64,000 nt of DNA from Verrucomicrobiia bacterium (GTDB lineage: Bacteria > Verrucomicrobiota > Verrucomicrobiia > Limisphaerales > UBA9464): the NCBI GenBank assembly GCA_019634635.1, contig JAHCBB010000010.1:124001-188000 (forward strand). The letters run 5' to 3'. The notes under the pieces were generated by a model. The model saw only the letters and a program-made list of their open reading frames with translations, ran no database searches and was not told the origin of the DNA. Positions 9,882-18,278 of the stretch are shown piece by piece. Within the stretch, counting starts at the first letter, position 1, and each line of letters begins with the position of its first letter. The position numbers and the translations under genes were made by a program.

Positions 9882-10840
9882 CCGAATCCCCGCCGTCAGG
9901 ATCTGGAAGCCGGACCGGGACCGTCCCCCTGCTTTTGGGCGCCCTTGCCCTGATCGCGGTGGTGGCCGTCCTGGTTTCGTTCCGTCGCGCCCCGGCGTCC
10001 GTCGTCCTCTACTGCGCCCAGGATCAGGTCTTTGCCGAGCCCCTGCTTGCGGGATTCGAGGCGTCCACCGGGATTCGCGTCCGGACTGTGTTCGACAGCG
10101 AGGCGGTCAAGACCGTCGGTCTGGCCAACCGGTTGCTTGCGGAACAGGGGCATCCGGTTGCCGACGTGTTCTGGGGCAACGAGGAACTGCGGACCCGCCA
10201 GCTGGCCGGCCGCGGCGTGTTTGGTCAGGTGCCGCGGTGGACCGCCTTTGGGCAGCGCACCCGGCGACTGGTGATGCCGGAAGTCGTGCCCGACGGTTGG
10301 GCGCCTCCGGAATCGTTTCGCGAACTGACCAACGTCCGGTTCCGCGGGCGCCTCGCGATGGCCTACCCGCTCTTCGGGACCACCGCGACCCACTTTCTGG
10401 TGTTGCGACAACGTTGGGGGGAATCCAACTGGCTCGCCTGGTGCGAGGCCCTCGCCGCGAACGAGCCGTTCATCGAGGAGGGGAATTCGCAGGTGGTTCG
10501 CCGCGTCGCCCGGGGCGAGGCGCTCGTCGGCCTGACGGATTCCGACGACATCGAGGCCGCTCGACGGGAGGGACTGGACGTCGTTGCGCTGCCGCCCGAC
10601 CTTGATTCCCTGCGCATTCCCAACACCGTGGCGCTGGTACCGCGAAATGGCGGGGTGTCCCCGGAGGCCCGGCGGCTGTTGGACCATCTGACCTCGGAGG
10701 CGGTACGCCGCGAGCTCGAGGCGGTTGGGGCGCTTGAGGAACCGGGGACGGGTCCGGAACCGGCGGCGCCAGACTGGGAACGGCTTCTGGCGGAACTCGA
10801 CACGGGAACGGACCAGCTCAAGAACCTGTTCCGCCGATGA
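9878..10840 (+). CDS. Extracellular solute-binding protein of ferric-ion ABC transporter type
   Basis: 320 residues, starting at an ATG that overlaps the previous stop (ATGA). A single N-terminal hydrophobic segment (VPLLLGALALIAVVAVLVSF) exports or anchors it. The body matches the iron(III)/Fbp class: VVLYCAQDQVFAEPLLAGFEASTGIRV near the N-terminus, ADVFWGNEELRT, and EGNSQVVRRVARGEALVGLTDSDD. The family binds Fe3+ or similar anions/cations and delivers them to an FbpB-like permease, here the next gene. Ligand is not determined from sequence, because the Tyr ligands could not be assigned with certainty. Confidence 0.85.
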   Translation: MTESPPSGSGSRTGTVPLLLGALALIAVVAVLVSFRRAPASVVLYCAQDQVFAEPLLAGFEASTGIRVRTVFDSEAVKTVGLANRLLAEQGHPVADVFWGNEELRTRQLAGRGVFGQVPRWTAFGQRTRRLVMPEVVPDGWAPPESFRELTNVRFRGRLAMAYPLFGTTATHFLVLRQRWGESNWLAWCEALAANEPFIEEGNSQVVRRVARGEALVGLTDSDDIEAARREGLDVVALPPDLDSLRIPNTVALVPRNGGVSPEARRLLDHLTSEAVRRELEAVGALEEPGTGPEPAAPDWERLLAELDTGTDQLKNLFRR

Positions 10841-10868
10841 ATTCACGGGCAACAACCTCCTGGGCCCG

Positions 10869-13337
10869 GTGATCGCCACCACGCTGGTCCAATCCCTGGC
10901 CCTCGCGACCGGCGTGCTCCTGGTGGCCCTGCTGACCGGGGTCCTTGGTGCACTCGCAGTGGCGGGGGCCCCGGGTCGTCTGCGGACGCTCCTTCTGGGG
11001 CTGATCCTGGTGTCGCCAGCGGTGCCCCCGTTCCTGGCGGCCAACCATTGGCTGGATGTCACCGCGGGCTGGAGGGCTCTTGCGTCTCCGTGGGTGCTCG
11101 GCGCCGGATCAGGGGTGCTGGCGGTGCTGTGCATCGCCGGCCTGCTCTGGCCGCTCGTTGCCTTGCTGGTGCTGGGCGCGTGGTCGCGCATTGAGCCTGC
11201 GTTGCTGGAGGCCGATCCGTGGATACGCGGGCGGCGTCTCGTCTTCGGCGTCCTCCTTCCAGCGGCCCGGGGCGAGCTGGTCGTGGCCGGCGTGGTGGTC
11301 GTGGCCCTGGCCCTCGCCAATTTCACGGTCCCGGTATTGTTTCAGTTTCGGGTGTTCACCGAGGAGTTCTGGATCCGCTTCAACACCCGCCTCGACGCTG
11401 GCGGCGCGGTGGCGTCCACATGGCCCCTGCTGATCATCCCCCTGCTGGTACTCGCCTGGGCCGGCCGCCGTCGGATTTCGTGGCCCCGATGGGCCGGGGT
11501 CCTGCCTCCGGATGCCTTCCGCCGCGCCGCGGGCCGGTGGTGGACGGGTGGGCTGGGCGTGACGCTGGCGTGGACCGCGCTCACCCTCGCCGCCCCGCTG
11601 AGCCGGCTCGTGACCAGCAGGCGCACCTGGACCGAGCTCCCGGGTGCCGCCATGGCTGGAAAACACGCGGCCGCCAACTCCCTCCTCTCCGCACTGCTGG
11701 GTGCGACGATCGTCGTGGGCGTCGCCGTCGCGTGGCGCGTGGCTGGGTGGCGTCTCCGCGGCGGCCGGCTCCTCTGGATTCCGTTCCTGCTCCCGGGGGT
11801 ATTCACCGGAGTGGTGCTGATCGCCCTTTGCAACCGGCCGGGCCTTGCCGTGGTGTATCAGTCCATGGCGATCGTCGTGCTGGCACTGGCGATCCGTTAC
11901 GCCGCGGTCGGTGGGGCCCTGGTGGCGCGGACGCATGCAACGGCGGATCCGGCGTTGGTGGACATGGCGCGTGTGATGGGTGCCGGACGCTGGGGCACGC
12001 TCCGCGACGCCGTGTGGCCCCAGGTGTCCCGCGGATGCCTCGCCACCTGGTACGTCGTCTACCTGCTCGCGCTGTGGGATGTGGAAACCGTGGTCCTGAT
12101 CCAGCCGCCCGGGGGGGAGACGCTCGCATTGCGGGTTTTCAACCTTCTGCATTACGGACACGCCGCGCAGGTCAATGCGCTGTGCCTCCTCCTGCTGGGG
12201 CTCGCCGTGGCGCCATGGGTGGGGTGGACAGTGCTGGGCGGCGCCGCCCGATGGATCCACCGATCCCGGCTTGGGCGATCCTGGGTGCGGATTGGCGCCG
12301 GAGGTCTGTCGTGCGTCGCGTTGCTGCCGGCCGTTACCGGGTGTCGTCCCAATCCCGGGGGGGATCCGGGTCCCGGGACGGCGCCCGTGGAGTCCGTCTT
12401 GTTTTCCGGTGTGGCCGTGATCGGGTCGCGTGGTGTCGCTCCAGGGCAGTTCAACAAACCGCGGACCCTGACTTGTGATCGTGAGGACCGGCTCTACGTG
12501 GCGGACCTCACCGGGCGCATCCAGAGATTCGATGCGGAGGGTCACTACGAGCTCCAGTGGCAGATGCCGGAGACGGACCTTGGCAAGCCCAAGGGCATGG
12601 GGTGCGACCAGGACGGTCTCGTGCTGGTGATCGAACCTCACTATCAGCGGGTGAACCACTTCACTCCCGAGGGGCAGTTGATCCTGCAATGGGGCGTGAA
12701 GGGGATCGAGGCCGGCCGGATGATTCTACCGCGGGGCATCGCCCAGGACTCGCAGGGGGAGTTTTTCGTGAGCGAGTACACGGTGGTGGATCGCGTCCAG
12801 CGATTCAGGATCGGCAATTCCCAGGGCGCGGGCGACGCGCCGGAGCCGGGGCCTTGTTTCGAGGTGATCGGGTCGTTGGGCCCGGTGCGCCAGGCATGCC
12901 TGACCGCCGGCTGGGGGTCGGCAGGCGATGCCCCCGGCCGGTTCAGCCGGGCGGAGGGCCTTGCGATTGGCCCTCGCGACGAAGTGTATGTGGCCGACTC
13001 CTGCAATCATCGGATCCAGGTGTTCGACCGGGATGGAGGATTCTTGCGTTGCCATGGACGCGCGGGCTCTCATCCCGGCGAGTTCAGCTACCCCTACGAT
13101 ATCCGCGTGGATCCCGACGGCCGCCAGTATGTCTGCGAGTTCGGAAACAGCCGGATCACCGTGCTGGATGCCCGGGACCGCGTGATCGAGGTCATTGGCG
13201 GCCCCGGGGCCGCGCCAGGTCAGTTCGCCAACCCGTGGTCCATCGCCCTCGATTCCCGGGGCAATCTCTACATCGCCGACTCCCAGAATCACCGCGTCCA
13301 GAAACTCCACCGCAAACCGCCTTCAGCCGTCCGGTAA
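10869..13337 (+). CDS. FbpB-like ABC permease fused in frame to a C-terminal NHL beta-propeller
   Basis: One uninterrupted frame. Residues about 1-470 are a double ABC permease with many membrane helices and two EAA-type coupling loops, the second clear as DMARVMGAGRWGTLRDAVWPQ. From about residue 473 a hydrophobic segment ends in LLPAVTGC, which looks like a lipobox, followed by at least five NHL repeats (APGQFNKPRTLTCDREDRLYVAD, FSRAEGLAIGPRDEVYVADS and others; fragments shown). Either this is a real fusion placing a propeller in the periplasm, or an in-frame GTG at 12285 starts a separate lipoprotein without an intervening stop. The GTG at 10869 is used as start because an ATG at 10837 closes after 11 codons. 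No ATPase gene is adjacent. Confidence 0.75.
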   Translation: MIATTLVQSLALATGVLLVALLTGVLGALAVAGAPGRLRTLLLGLILVSPAVPPFLAANHWLDVTAGWRALASPWVLGAGSGVLAVLCIAGLLWPLVALLVLGAWSRIEPALLEADPWIRGRRLVFGVLLPAARGELVVAGVVVVALALANFTVPVLFQFRVFTEEFWIRFNTRLDAGGAVASTWPLLIIPLLVLAWAGRRRISWPRWAGVLPPDAFRRAAGRWWTGGLGVTLAWTALTLAAPLSRLVTSRRTWTELPGAAMAGKHAAANSLLSALLGATIVVGVAVAWRVAGWRLRGGRLLWIPFLLPGVFTGVVLIALCNRPGLAVVYQSMAIVVLALAIRYAAVGGALVARTHATADPALVDMARVMGAGRWGTLRDAVWPQVSRGCLATWYVVYLLALWDVETVVLIQPPGGETLALRVFNLLHYGHAAQVNALCLLLLGLAVAPWVGWTVLGGAARWIHRSRLGRSWVRIGAGGLSCVALLPAVTGCRPNPGGDPGPGTAPVESVLFSGVAVIGSRGVAPGQFNKPRTLTCDREDRLYVADLTGRIQRFDAEGHYELQWQMPETDLGKPKGMGCDQDGLVLVIEPHYQRVNHFTPEGQLILQWGVKGIEAGRMILPRGIAQDSQGEFFVSEYTVVDRVQRFRIGNSQGAGDAPEPGPCFEVIGSLGPVRQACLTAGWGSAGDAPGRFSRAEGLAIGPRDEVYVADSCNHRIQVFDRDGGFLRCHGRAGSHPGEFSYPYDIRVDPDGRQYVCEFGNSRITVLDARDRVIEVIGGPGAAPGQFANPWSIALDSRGNLYIADSQNHRVQKLHRKPPSAVR

Positions 13338-13380
13338 GCCCGCTTCGACCCTCGCCGCGTTTTTCCAGATTCCCGTTCCG

Positions 13381-16263
13381 ATGCCCCTTCAGTTCACCCA
13401 TCCCCACTGGCTCCTGCTGCTGCCCCCCGCAGTGGCGGTCACCGTGTGGCTGGCGTGGCGGTCCGATGCCTCACTGACCCCTTGGAGGCGATGGGTTTCG
13501 GGTGGCCTGCGGCTTGTGCTGATCTTCCTGATCCTTGGGGCGCTGGCGGGCACCCAGTGGAAGCGGCCACAGGAGGGCATGAACATCTTCTTCCTGCTGG
13601 ACCGGTCCGACTCCGTGCCCTCCGCACAGCAGGAGGCGGCACGGGCCCTTGCCAACCGCTGGGCCCGGGCGAAACGCGAGGCCGACAAGGCGGGGTTCCT
13701 CATCTTCGGCACCGATGCGGCCCTGGAGACGACGGCGACGTCGGTGGCGGACGCCGAAAAAATCCAGGCGGTGGTGGGCACCGAACGGACGGACATTGCG
13801 GCGGCGATCCGGCTCGGGACCGCCGCTTTTCCCGAGACCGGACAGAAACGCCTGGTGCTCCTGTCGGATGGCAATGAGAACGTCGGCGACGCGGTGGCGG
13901 CCCTGACCGCGGCGCGTCCGCTGGGCGTGACGCTCGACGTCGTGCCCCTGGGGGCTGCCCGCGGCAGCGACGTCTCGGTGCAGAAGCTGGCCCTGCCGGC
14001 CACGCTGAAGAAGGGCCAGACGTTTGAGACCCGGGTCGTCGCCACCGCTGATTCCCGCCGCCCCGCCACCATCCGGTTCTTCCGCAATGACCGGCTTCTG
14101 GGCGAGCAGCGCATGATCCTGGAGCCCGGCAAGAACCTCATCTCGCTGCCGCAGACCCTCGAGGACCCCGGATTCTACGGCTACGAGGTGCAGGTGGATG
14201 CCGACGGCGACAGCGTGGCCCAGAACAACAAGGCCGCCGGGTTTGTGAATGTACGTGGGGATCCGCGCGTGCTGGTCGTGAGCAGCGATGCCACGCAGGA
14301 CCGCGCGCTTGTCGAGGCACTGCGGGAGGGCCGGCTCGAGGTGAGGGTGGTGGACGAGCGGGGTCTGCCGGCGACCCTTGCCGAAATCCAAAGCTACGAC
14401 GTGGTGGTCCTCTCCAACGTGGCCGCCGGGGATCTGGGACGGGATGGCATGAGTCTGCTCGAAAGCGCGGTTCGCGACTTTGGCGTCGGCCTCGTGGCGA
14501 TCGGCGGCGACCAGGCGTATGCCGCGGGCGGGTACCGCAACACGCCGCTGGAGACCACCCTGCCGCTCGACATGGAACTCAGCTCCAAGAAGGTGCTTCC
14601 CAAGGGAGCCCTCGGCCTGGTGATGCACGGCATGGAGTTTGCCAATGGCAACGAGGTGGCCCGCGATATCGCCCTGGCGGCGCTCGACGCCCTCGGGCCG
14701 CAGGATGAAATGGGGGTGTGGCTGTGGGATGGCACCGAGCGGGCCCTCTTCGACCTGCAGCCGGTCGGCAACAAGAACCGGCTGGCCGGCCTCATCGCCG
14801 GCATGAACCAGGGCGATCTGCCGAGCTTCCAGGGCCTGATGAGCATGGCCTACGCGGACCTCCGGAAATCCACGGCCAACCTCAAGCACCTCATCGTGTT
14901 CAGCGACGGCGACCCCAATCCACCCTCCGATGCGCTGATGAAGGACCTGGTCGCCGCGCGTGTGACGATCAGCACCGTGATGATCGGCGGGCACGTCCAG
15001 CCCACCACCATGGAGTGGATGGCGGCCCAGGGCAGTGGACGCTTCTACGATGTGAAGTCGGCCGCGCTGCTGCCGCAGATCTTCATCAAGGAAACCGCGG
15101 TCATCCTGAAGTCCGCCATCTTCGAGGATCCCTTTCAACCGCAGGTGGCCGTCAGCACCGAGCTGGTCCGCGGCATCGGTGCCCAGGAATATCCGATGCT
15201 GCGCGGCTACGTCGCCACATCACCCAAGCCACGGGCGGAGATCCCCCTGCTTACCGACAAGGGGGATCCGCTGCTGGCACACTGGCAGTATGGCCTCGGC
15301 CGCGCGGTGGCGTTCACCAGCGACGCGCGGCCGAAGTGGAGTCAGGACTGGATGGGCTGGGCCCAGTACCGCCAGTTCTGGTCCCAGGTCGTCAACTGGG
15401 CCCTGCGACGCGTGGATGCCTCCGAGTTCAACACCGAGGTGACCGTGGAGGGGGGCGAGGGGATCATCGGTGTCGAGGCCCTCGATCCCGAGGGCAACTT
15501 TCGCAATTTCCTCAACCTGCAGGCCGCCGTCGTGAGCCCGAGGGGCGAGCGCGTCCTGGTGCCCCTCAAGCAAACGGGCCCGGGGCACTACGAGGCGACG
15601 TTTCCAACGCGGGAGGTGGGCGCATACCTGGTCAACCTGATGGAATGGCGCGACGGCCAGGTCGTCGGGTCCCAGGTGGTTGGGACCAGCGTCAATTACT
15701 CCCCCGAGTTCAATGAGACCGCGCCCAATCTGCCCTTCCTGCGGCGGCTTGCTGAGCTGGGCGGCGGACGCCTGCTCAATCCCGACCTGGAGAATCCCTA
15801 CCGGATCAACCGCGTGAAGACCTTTCAGCCGCGGGATCTTTGGGAGGCCCTGCTGAAGCTGCTTGTGGTGCTGTTCGTGCTGGATGTCGCGATACGCCGC
15901 GTGGATGTGGACCGCGAGGAGTGGGCGATGGGATGGCGCCGCCTGTTGAGCCGCCTCGGGCTGCGTCCGGCTCCGCAAGTGGCCGGCTCCGGTGAAGCCC
16001 TTGGGTCCCTGCTGGCCACCCGGGAGCGGACCCGCAGCACCCGCACCGCCGCCGGGGCGGGCTCCGTGCCCGCGGCTCCGCCGGCGGCGGATCTGTTCCG
16101 CCCCCGGGAGACGCCACCGGCGCCGGAATCCGGCGACGCGGGAGGGCGTCCGCCCGCTCCGGTCCCGCCGGCCGCCCCATCCGCGCCCGAGCCACCTGCC
16201 CCTGCAGCCAGCGCCACCAGCCGCCTCCTCGAAGCCAAGCGCCGGGCACAGCGCAAACCGTGA
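13381..16263 (+). CDS. Membrane protein with two VWA-like regions and a glutamine-amidotransferase-like domain
   Basis: 960 residues. The N-terminal BatA-like membrane module (two helices, LLLLPPAVAVTVWLAW and LRLVLIFLILGALAG) is followed by a VWA domain with MIDAS DRSDS near residue 70. A central region resembles a class I glutamine-amidotransferase fold (VLVVSSDATQDRALVEALRE, GVGLVAIGGDQAYAAGGY) without an evident catalytic Cys. A second VWA-like segment has LIVFSDGDPNPP. A helix near residue 820-835 (LLKLLVVLFVLDVAIR) precedes a long Pro/Ala-rich cytoplasmic tail. It starts 43 bases after the permease-NHL gene, so it is probably co-transcribed. Role unknown; it may scaffold envelope complexes. 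Confidence 0.83.
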   Translation: MPLQFTHPHWLLLLPPAVAVTVWLAWRSDASLTPWRRWVSGGLRLVLIFLILGALAGTQWKRPQEGMNIFFLLDRSDSVPSAQQEAARALANRWARAKREADKAGFLIFGTDAALETTATSVADAEKIQAVVGTERTDIAAAIRLGTAAFPETGQKRLVLLSDGNENVGDAVAALTAARPLGVTLDVVPLGAARGSDVSVQKLALPATLKKGQTFETRVVATADSRRPATIRFFRNDRLLGEQRMILEPGKNLISLPQTLEDPGFYGYEVQVDADGDSVAQNNKAAGFVNVRGDPRVLVVSSDATQDRALVEALREGRLEVRVVDERGLPATLAEIQSYDVVVLSNVAAGDLGRDGMSLLESAVRDFGVGLVAIGGDQAYAAGGYRNTPLETTLPLDMELSSKKVLPKGALGLVMHGMEFANGNEVARDIALAALDALGPQDEMGVWLWDGTERALFDLQPVGNKNRLAGLIAGMNQGDLPSFQGLMSMAYADLRKSTANLKHLIVFSDGDPNPPSDALMKDLVAARVTISTVMIGGHVQPTTMEWMAAQGSGRFYDVKSAALLPQIFIKETAVILKSAIFEDPFQPQVAVSTELVRGIGAQEYPMLRGYVATSPKPRAEIPLLTDKGDPLLAHWQYGLGRAVAFTSDARPKWSQDWMGWAQYRQFWSQVVNWALRRVDASEFNTEVTVEGGEGIIGVEALDPEGNFRNFLNLQAAVVSPRGERVLVPLKQTGPGHYEATFPTREVGAYLVNLMEWRDGQVVGSQVVGTSVNYSPEFNETAPNLPFLRRLAELGGGRLLNPDLENPYRINRVKTFQPRDLWEALLKLLVVLFVLDVAIRRVDVDREEWAMGWRRLLSRLGLRPAPQVAGSGEALGSLLATRERTRSTRTAAGAGSVPAAPPAADLFRPRETPPAPESGDAGGRPPAPVPPAAPSAPEPPAPAASATSRLLEAKRRAQRKP

Positions 16264-16274
16264 GGTTTACGGCG

Positions 16275-18101
16275 TCAGTCCGGACGTGCCTCGAAGGTGG
16301 GGGGCAGGGAACGGTGGGGTTGACGGGGCCGTTCGAGGTAGAAGCTGCCGATGACCAGGGCGTCCATCTCGGAATTGATGAAGCACCGATACGCGTCGTC
16401 GGGACTGCACACCACCGGCTCGCCGCGCACGTTGAATGAGGTGTTGATCAGGACGGGACATCCGGTCCGGGCTTCAAACCGGGCCAGGAGCGCTTCCAGC
16501 AGGGGATTTTCCGCCGCCGTCACCGTCTGGACCCGCGCCGAGCCATCCACGTGCGTGATGGCGGGAAGGGTGGAGTGCGCCTGACGCAACCGGTCGAGTC
16601 CGCGCACCGCGGGATCCACCGGGCGCCGAAGCGCGGCGCGGACCGGGGCGACGAGCAGCATGTAGGGCGATGGGGTGTCGAGTTCGAAGAACGCGGCGGC
16701 GCGGTGGGCGCGGACGGCGGGGGCGAAGGGTCGGAAGGATTCCCGGAACTTCACCTTCAGGTTCATGACCGACTGCATTCGCGGAGATCGGGGGTCGCCG
16801 AGAATGGACCGATGGCCCAGGGCTCTCGGGCCGAACTCCATCCGTCCCTGCACCCAGCCCACCACCTGTTCCGAGGCAAGGGCGGCGGCGGTCCGTTCCA
16901 GCAGCGCACCGGGGTCCAGTCGTTCGAACACCGCGGCGTGGGACCGCAGCACCCCTTCGACGTCTGCATCCGAAAACGCCGGGCCCAGGAAGGCCCCCTG
17001 CATGGCGTCGGGCTCGACCGGCGTTCGTTCCTCCCCCAGGCCACCCCGCCCGGGATCGCCGTGCCACGCCACCAGCGCCGCCCCGAGCGCCCCGCCCGCA
17101 TCTCCAGCCGCGGGCTGGATCCATAGGGCATCGAACGGCCCGTCGCGCAGGATCCGGCCGTTGGCCACGCAGTTCAACGCCACGCCGCCTGCCAGGCAAA
17201 GGTGACGTTCGCCTGTGATCGCGTGCGCCCTGCGGGCCAGGCGGAGCAGAACGTCCTCGGTCACGTGCTGGATGGATCGTGCGATGTCGAGGTGGCGTGG
17301 CTCCAGGGGAGCCTCGGGAGGACGCGGTGGACCGCCAAACAGGCCATGAAAGCGGTCGTTCGTCAGGTAGTCATCGGCAAGCAGGTTGAAATAACGGGTG
17401 TTCAGCCGGAAGGAGCCGTCCTCTCGCAATTCAATCAACTCCCGCAGGATCAGGTCGGCATGGACCGGTTCGCCGTAGGGGGCGAGTCCCATGAGCTTGT
17501 ACTCGCCGGAGTTGACCCGGAATCCGCAATAGGCGGTGAAGGCGGAATAGAGAAGTCCGAGGGAATGGGGGAATCGCAGTTCTTCGAGGAGTTCCACGGT
17601 GCCCCCGCGTCCGCGACCGATCGTGGTCGTCGCCCATTCGCCGACACCGTCCACGGTGAGAATTGCGGCAGACGGATACGGCGACGGCAGAAAGGCGCTC
17701 GCCGCATGGGACTCATGGTGTGAAGGGAAGAGGATCCGGCAGTCCGATGAGAGCCCCGGCAATGCCTTCCGGAGCGTCTTTCGCAGGTTGAGGCGTTCGG
17801 ACAACCAGGGGGGCACGATGCGGGTGAAGGTGCGCAGGCCCCGGGGCGCGAGGCTGAGAAACGTCTCGAGCGTGCGGCTGAACTTGAGGATCGGTTTCTC
17901 GTAGAAGGCGATGACGTCGAGCTGATCCGGAGTGATGCCGGCCTCCCGCAGGCAGTACCCGGCGGCGTGGTGGGGGAATCGCGCATCGTTCTTGCATCGG
18001 GAGAAGCGCTCCTCCTGCGCTGCTGCCACGACGCGTCCCTCGCTGAGCAGCGCCGCGGCGGAGTCGTGGAAAAATGCGGAAATCCCCAGCACGTGGCGCA
18101 T
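16275..18101 (-). CDS. Carbamoyltransferase (NodU/CmcH family)
   Basis: 608 residues, full length for the family. It transfers a carbamoyl group from carbamoyl phosphate through an adenylate to a hydroxyl of a sugar or natural product. The N-terminal Kae1-like domain starts VLGISAFFHDSAAALL with EERFSRCKND and continues with PSHHESHAASAF, TVDGVGEW and GEYKLMGLAPYG; the C-terminal domain has GRMEFGPRALGHRSILGDPR and FRPFAPAV, ending with INTSFNVRGEPVVCSP. It is the last gene of the set 20635-16275, after DUF5989 and the SGNH/TPR protein. Only 11 bases separate it from the convergent VWA gene. The acceptor is not known. Confidence 0.93.
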   Translation of the reverse strand: MRHVLGISAFFHDSAAALLSEGRVVAAAQEERFSRCKNDARFPHHAAGYCLREAGITPDQLDVIAFYEKPILKFSRTLETFLSLAPRGLRTFTRIVPPWLSERLNLRKTLRKALPGLSSDCRILFPSHHESHAASAFLPSPYPSAAILTVDGVGEWATTTIGRGRGGTVELLEELRFPHSLGLLYSAFTAYCGFRVNSGEYKLMGLAPYGEPVHADLILRELIELREDGSFRLNTRYFNLLADDYLTNDRFHGLFGGPPRPPEAPLEPRHLDIARSIQHVTEDVLLRLARRAHAITGERHLCLAGGVALNCVANGRILRDGPFDALWIQPAAGDAGGALGAALVAWHGDPGRGGLGEERTPVEPDAMQGAFLGPAFSDADVEGVLRSHAAVFERLDPGALLERTAAALASEQVVGWVQGRMEFGPRALGHRSILGDPRSPRMQSVMNLKVKFRESFRPFAPAVRAHRAAAFFELDTPSPYMLLVAPVRAALRRPVDPAVRGLDRLRQAHSTLPAITHVDGSARVQTVTAAENPLLEALLARFEARTGCPVLINTSFNVRGEPVVCSPDDAYRCFINSEMDALVIGSFYLERPRQPHRSLPPTFEARPD

Positions 18102-18125
18102 GGCGTCCCGGAAGGCGGCGGTGGT

Positions 18126-18278
18126 TTACAGGAACGGGTACAGGAAGGACGACACCCCGGCGCTGGAGGTGAGGACCACGAGGGCTCCGAGGAGCAGCAG
18201 CACCACGAGCAGCGGCACGAGCCACCATTTCTTCTCCTGCCGGAGAAAGCGCGCGAAATCCCGGATGAGGTCCCACAT
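18126..18278 (-). CDS. Small membrane protein of the DUF5989 (SxtK-like) family
   Basis: 50-residue protein. The sequence is an amphipathic start (WDLIRDFARFLRQEKKWW), one membrane helix (LVPLLVVLLLLGALVVL) and a short tail ending SSFLYPFL. This pattern and the neighbouring carbamoyltransferase match the DUF5989 family. The start ATG overlaps the stop of the upstream SGNH/TPR gene by one base (TGATG), so translation is probably coupled; the carbamoyltransferase begins 24 bases downstream. Function is unknown. The SxtJ-type membrane partner often seen between the two is absent. Confidence 0.88.
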   Translation of the reverse strand: MWDLIRDFARFLRQEKKWWLVPLLVVLLLLGALVVLTSSAGVSSFLYPFL

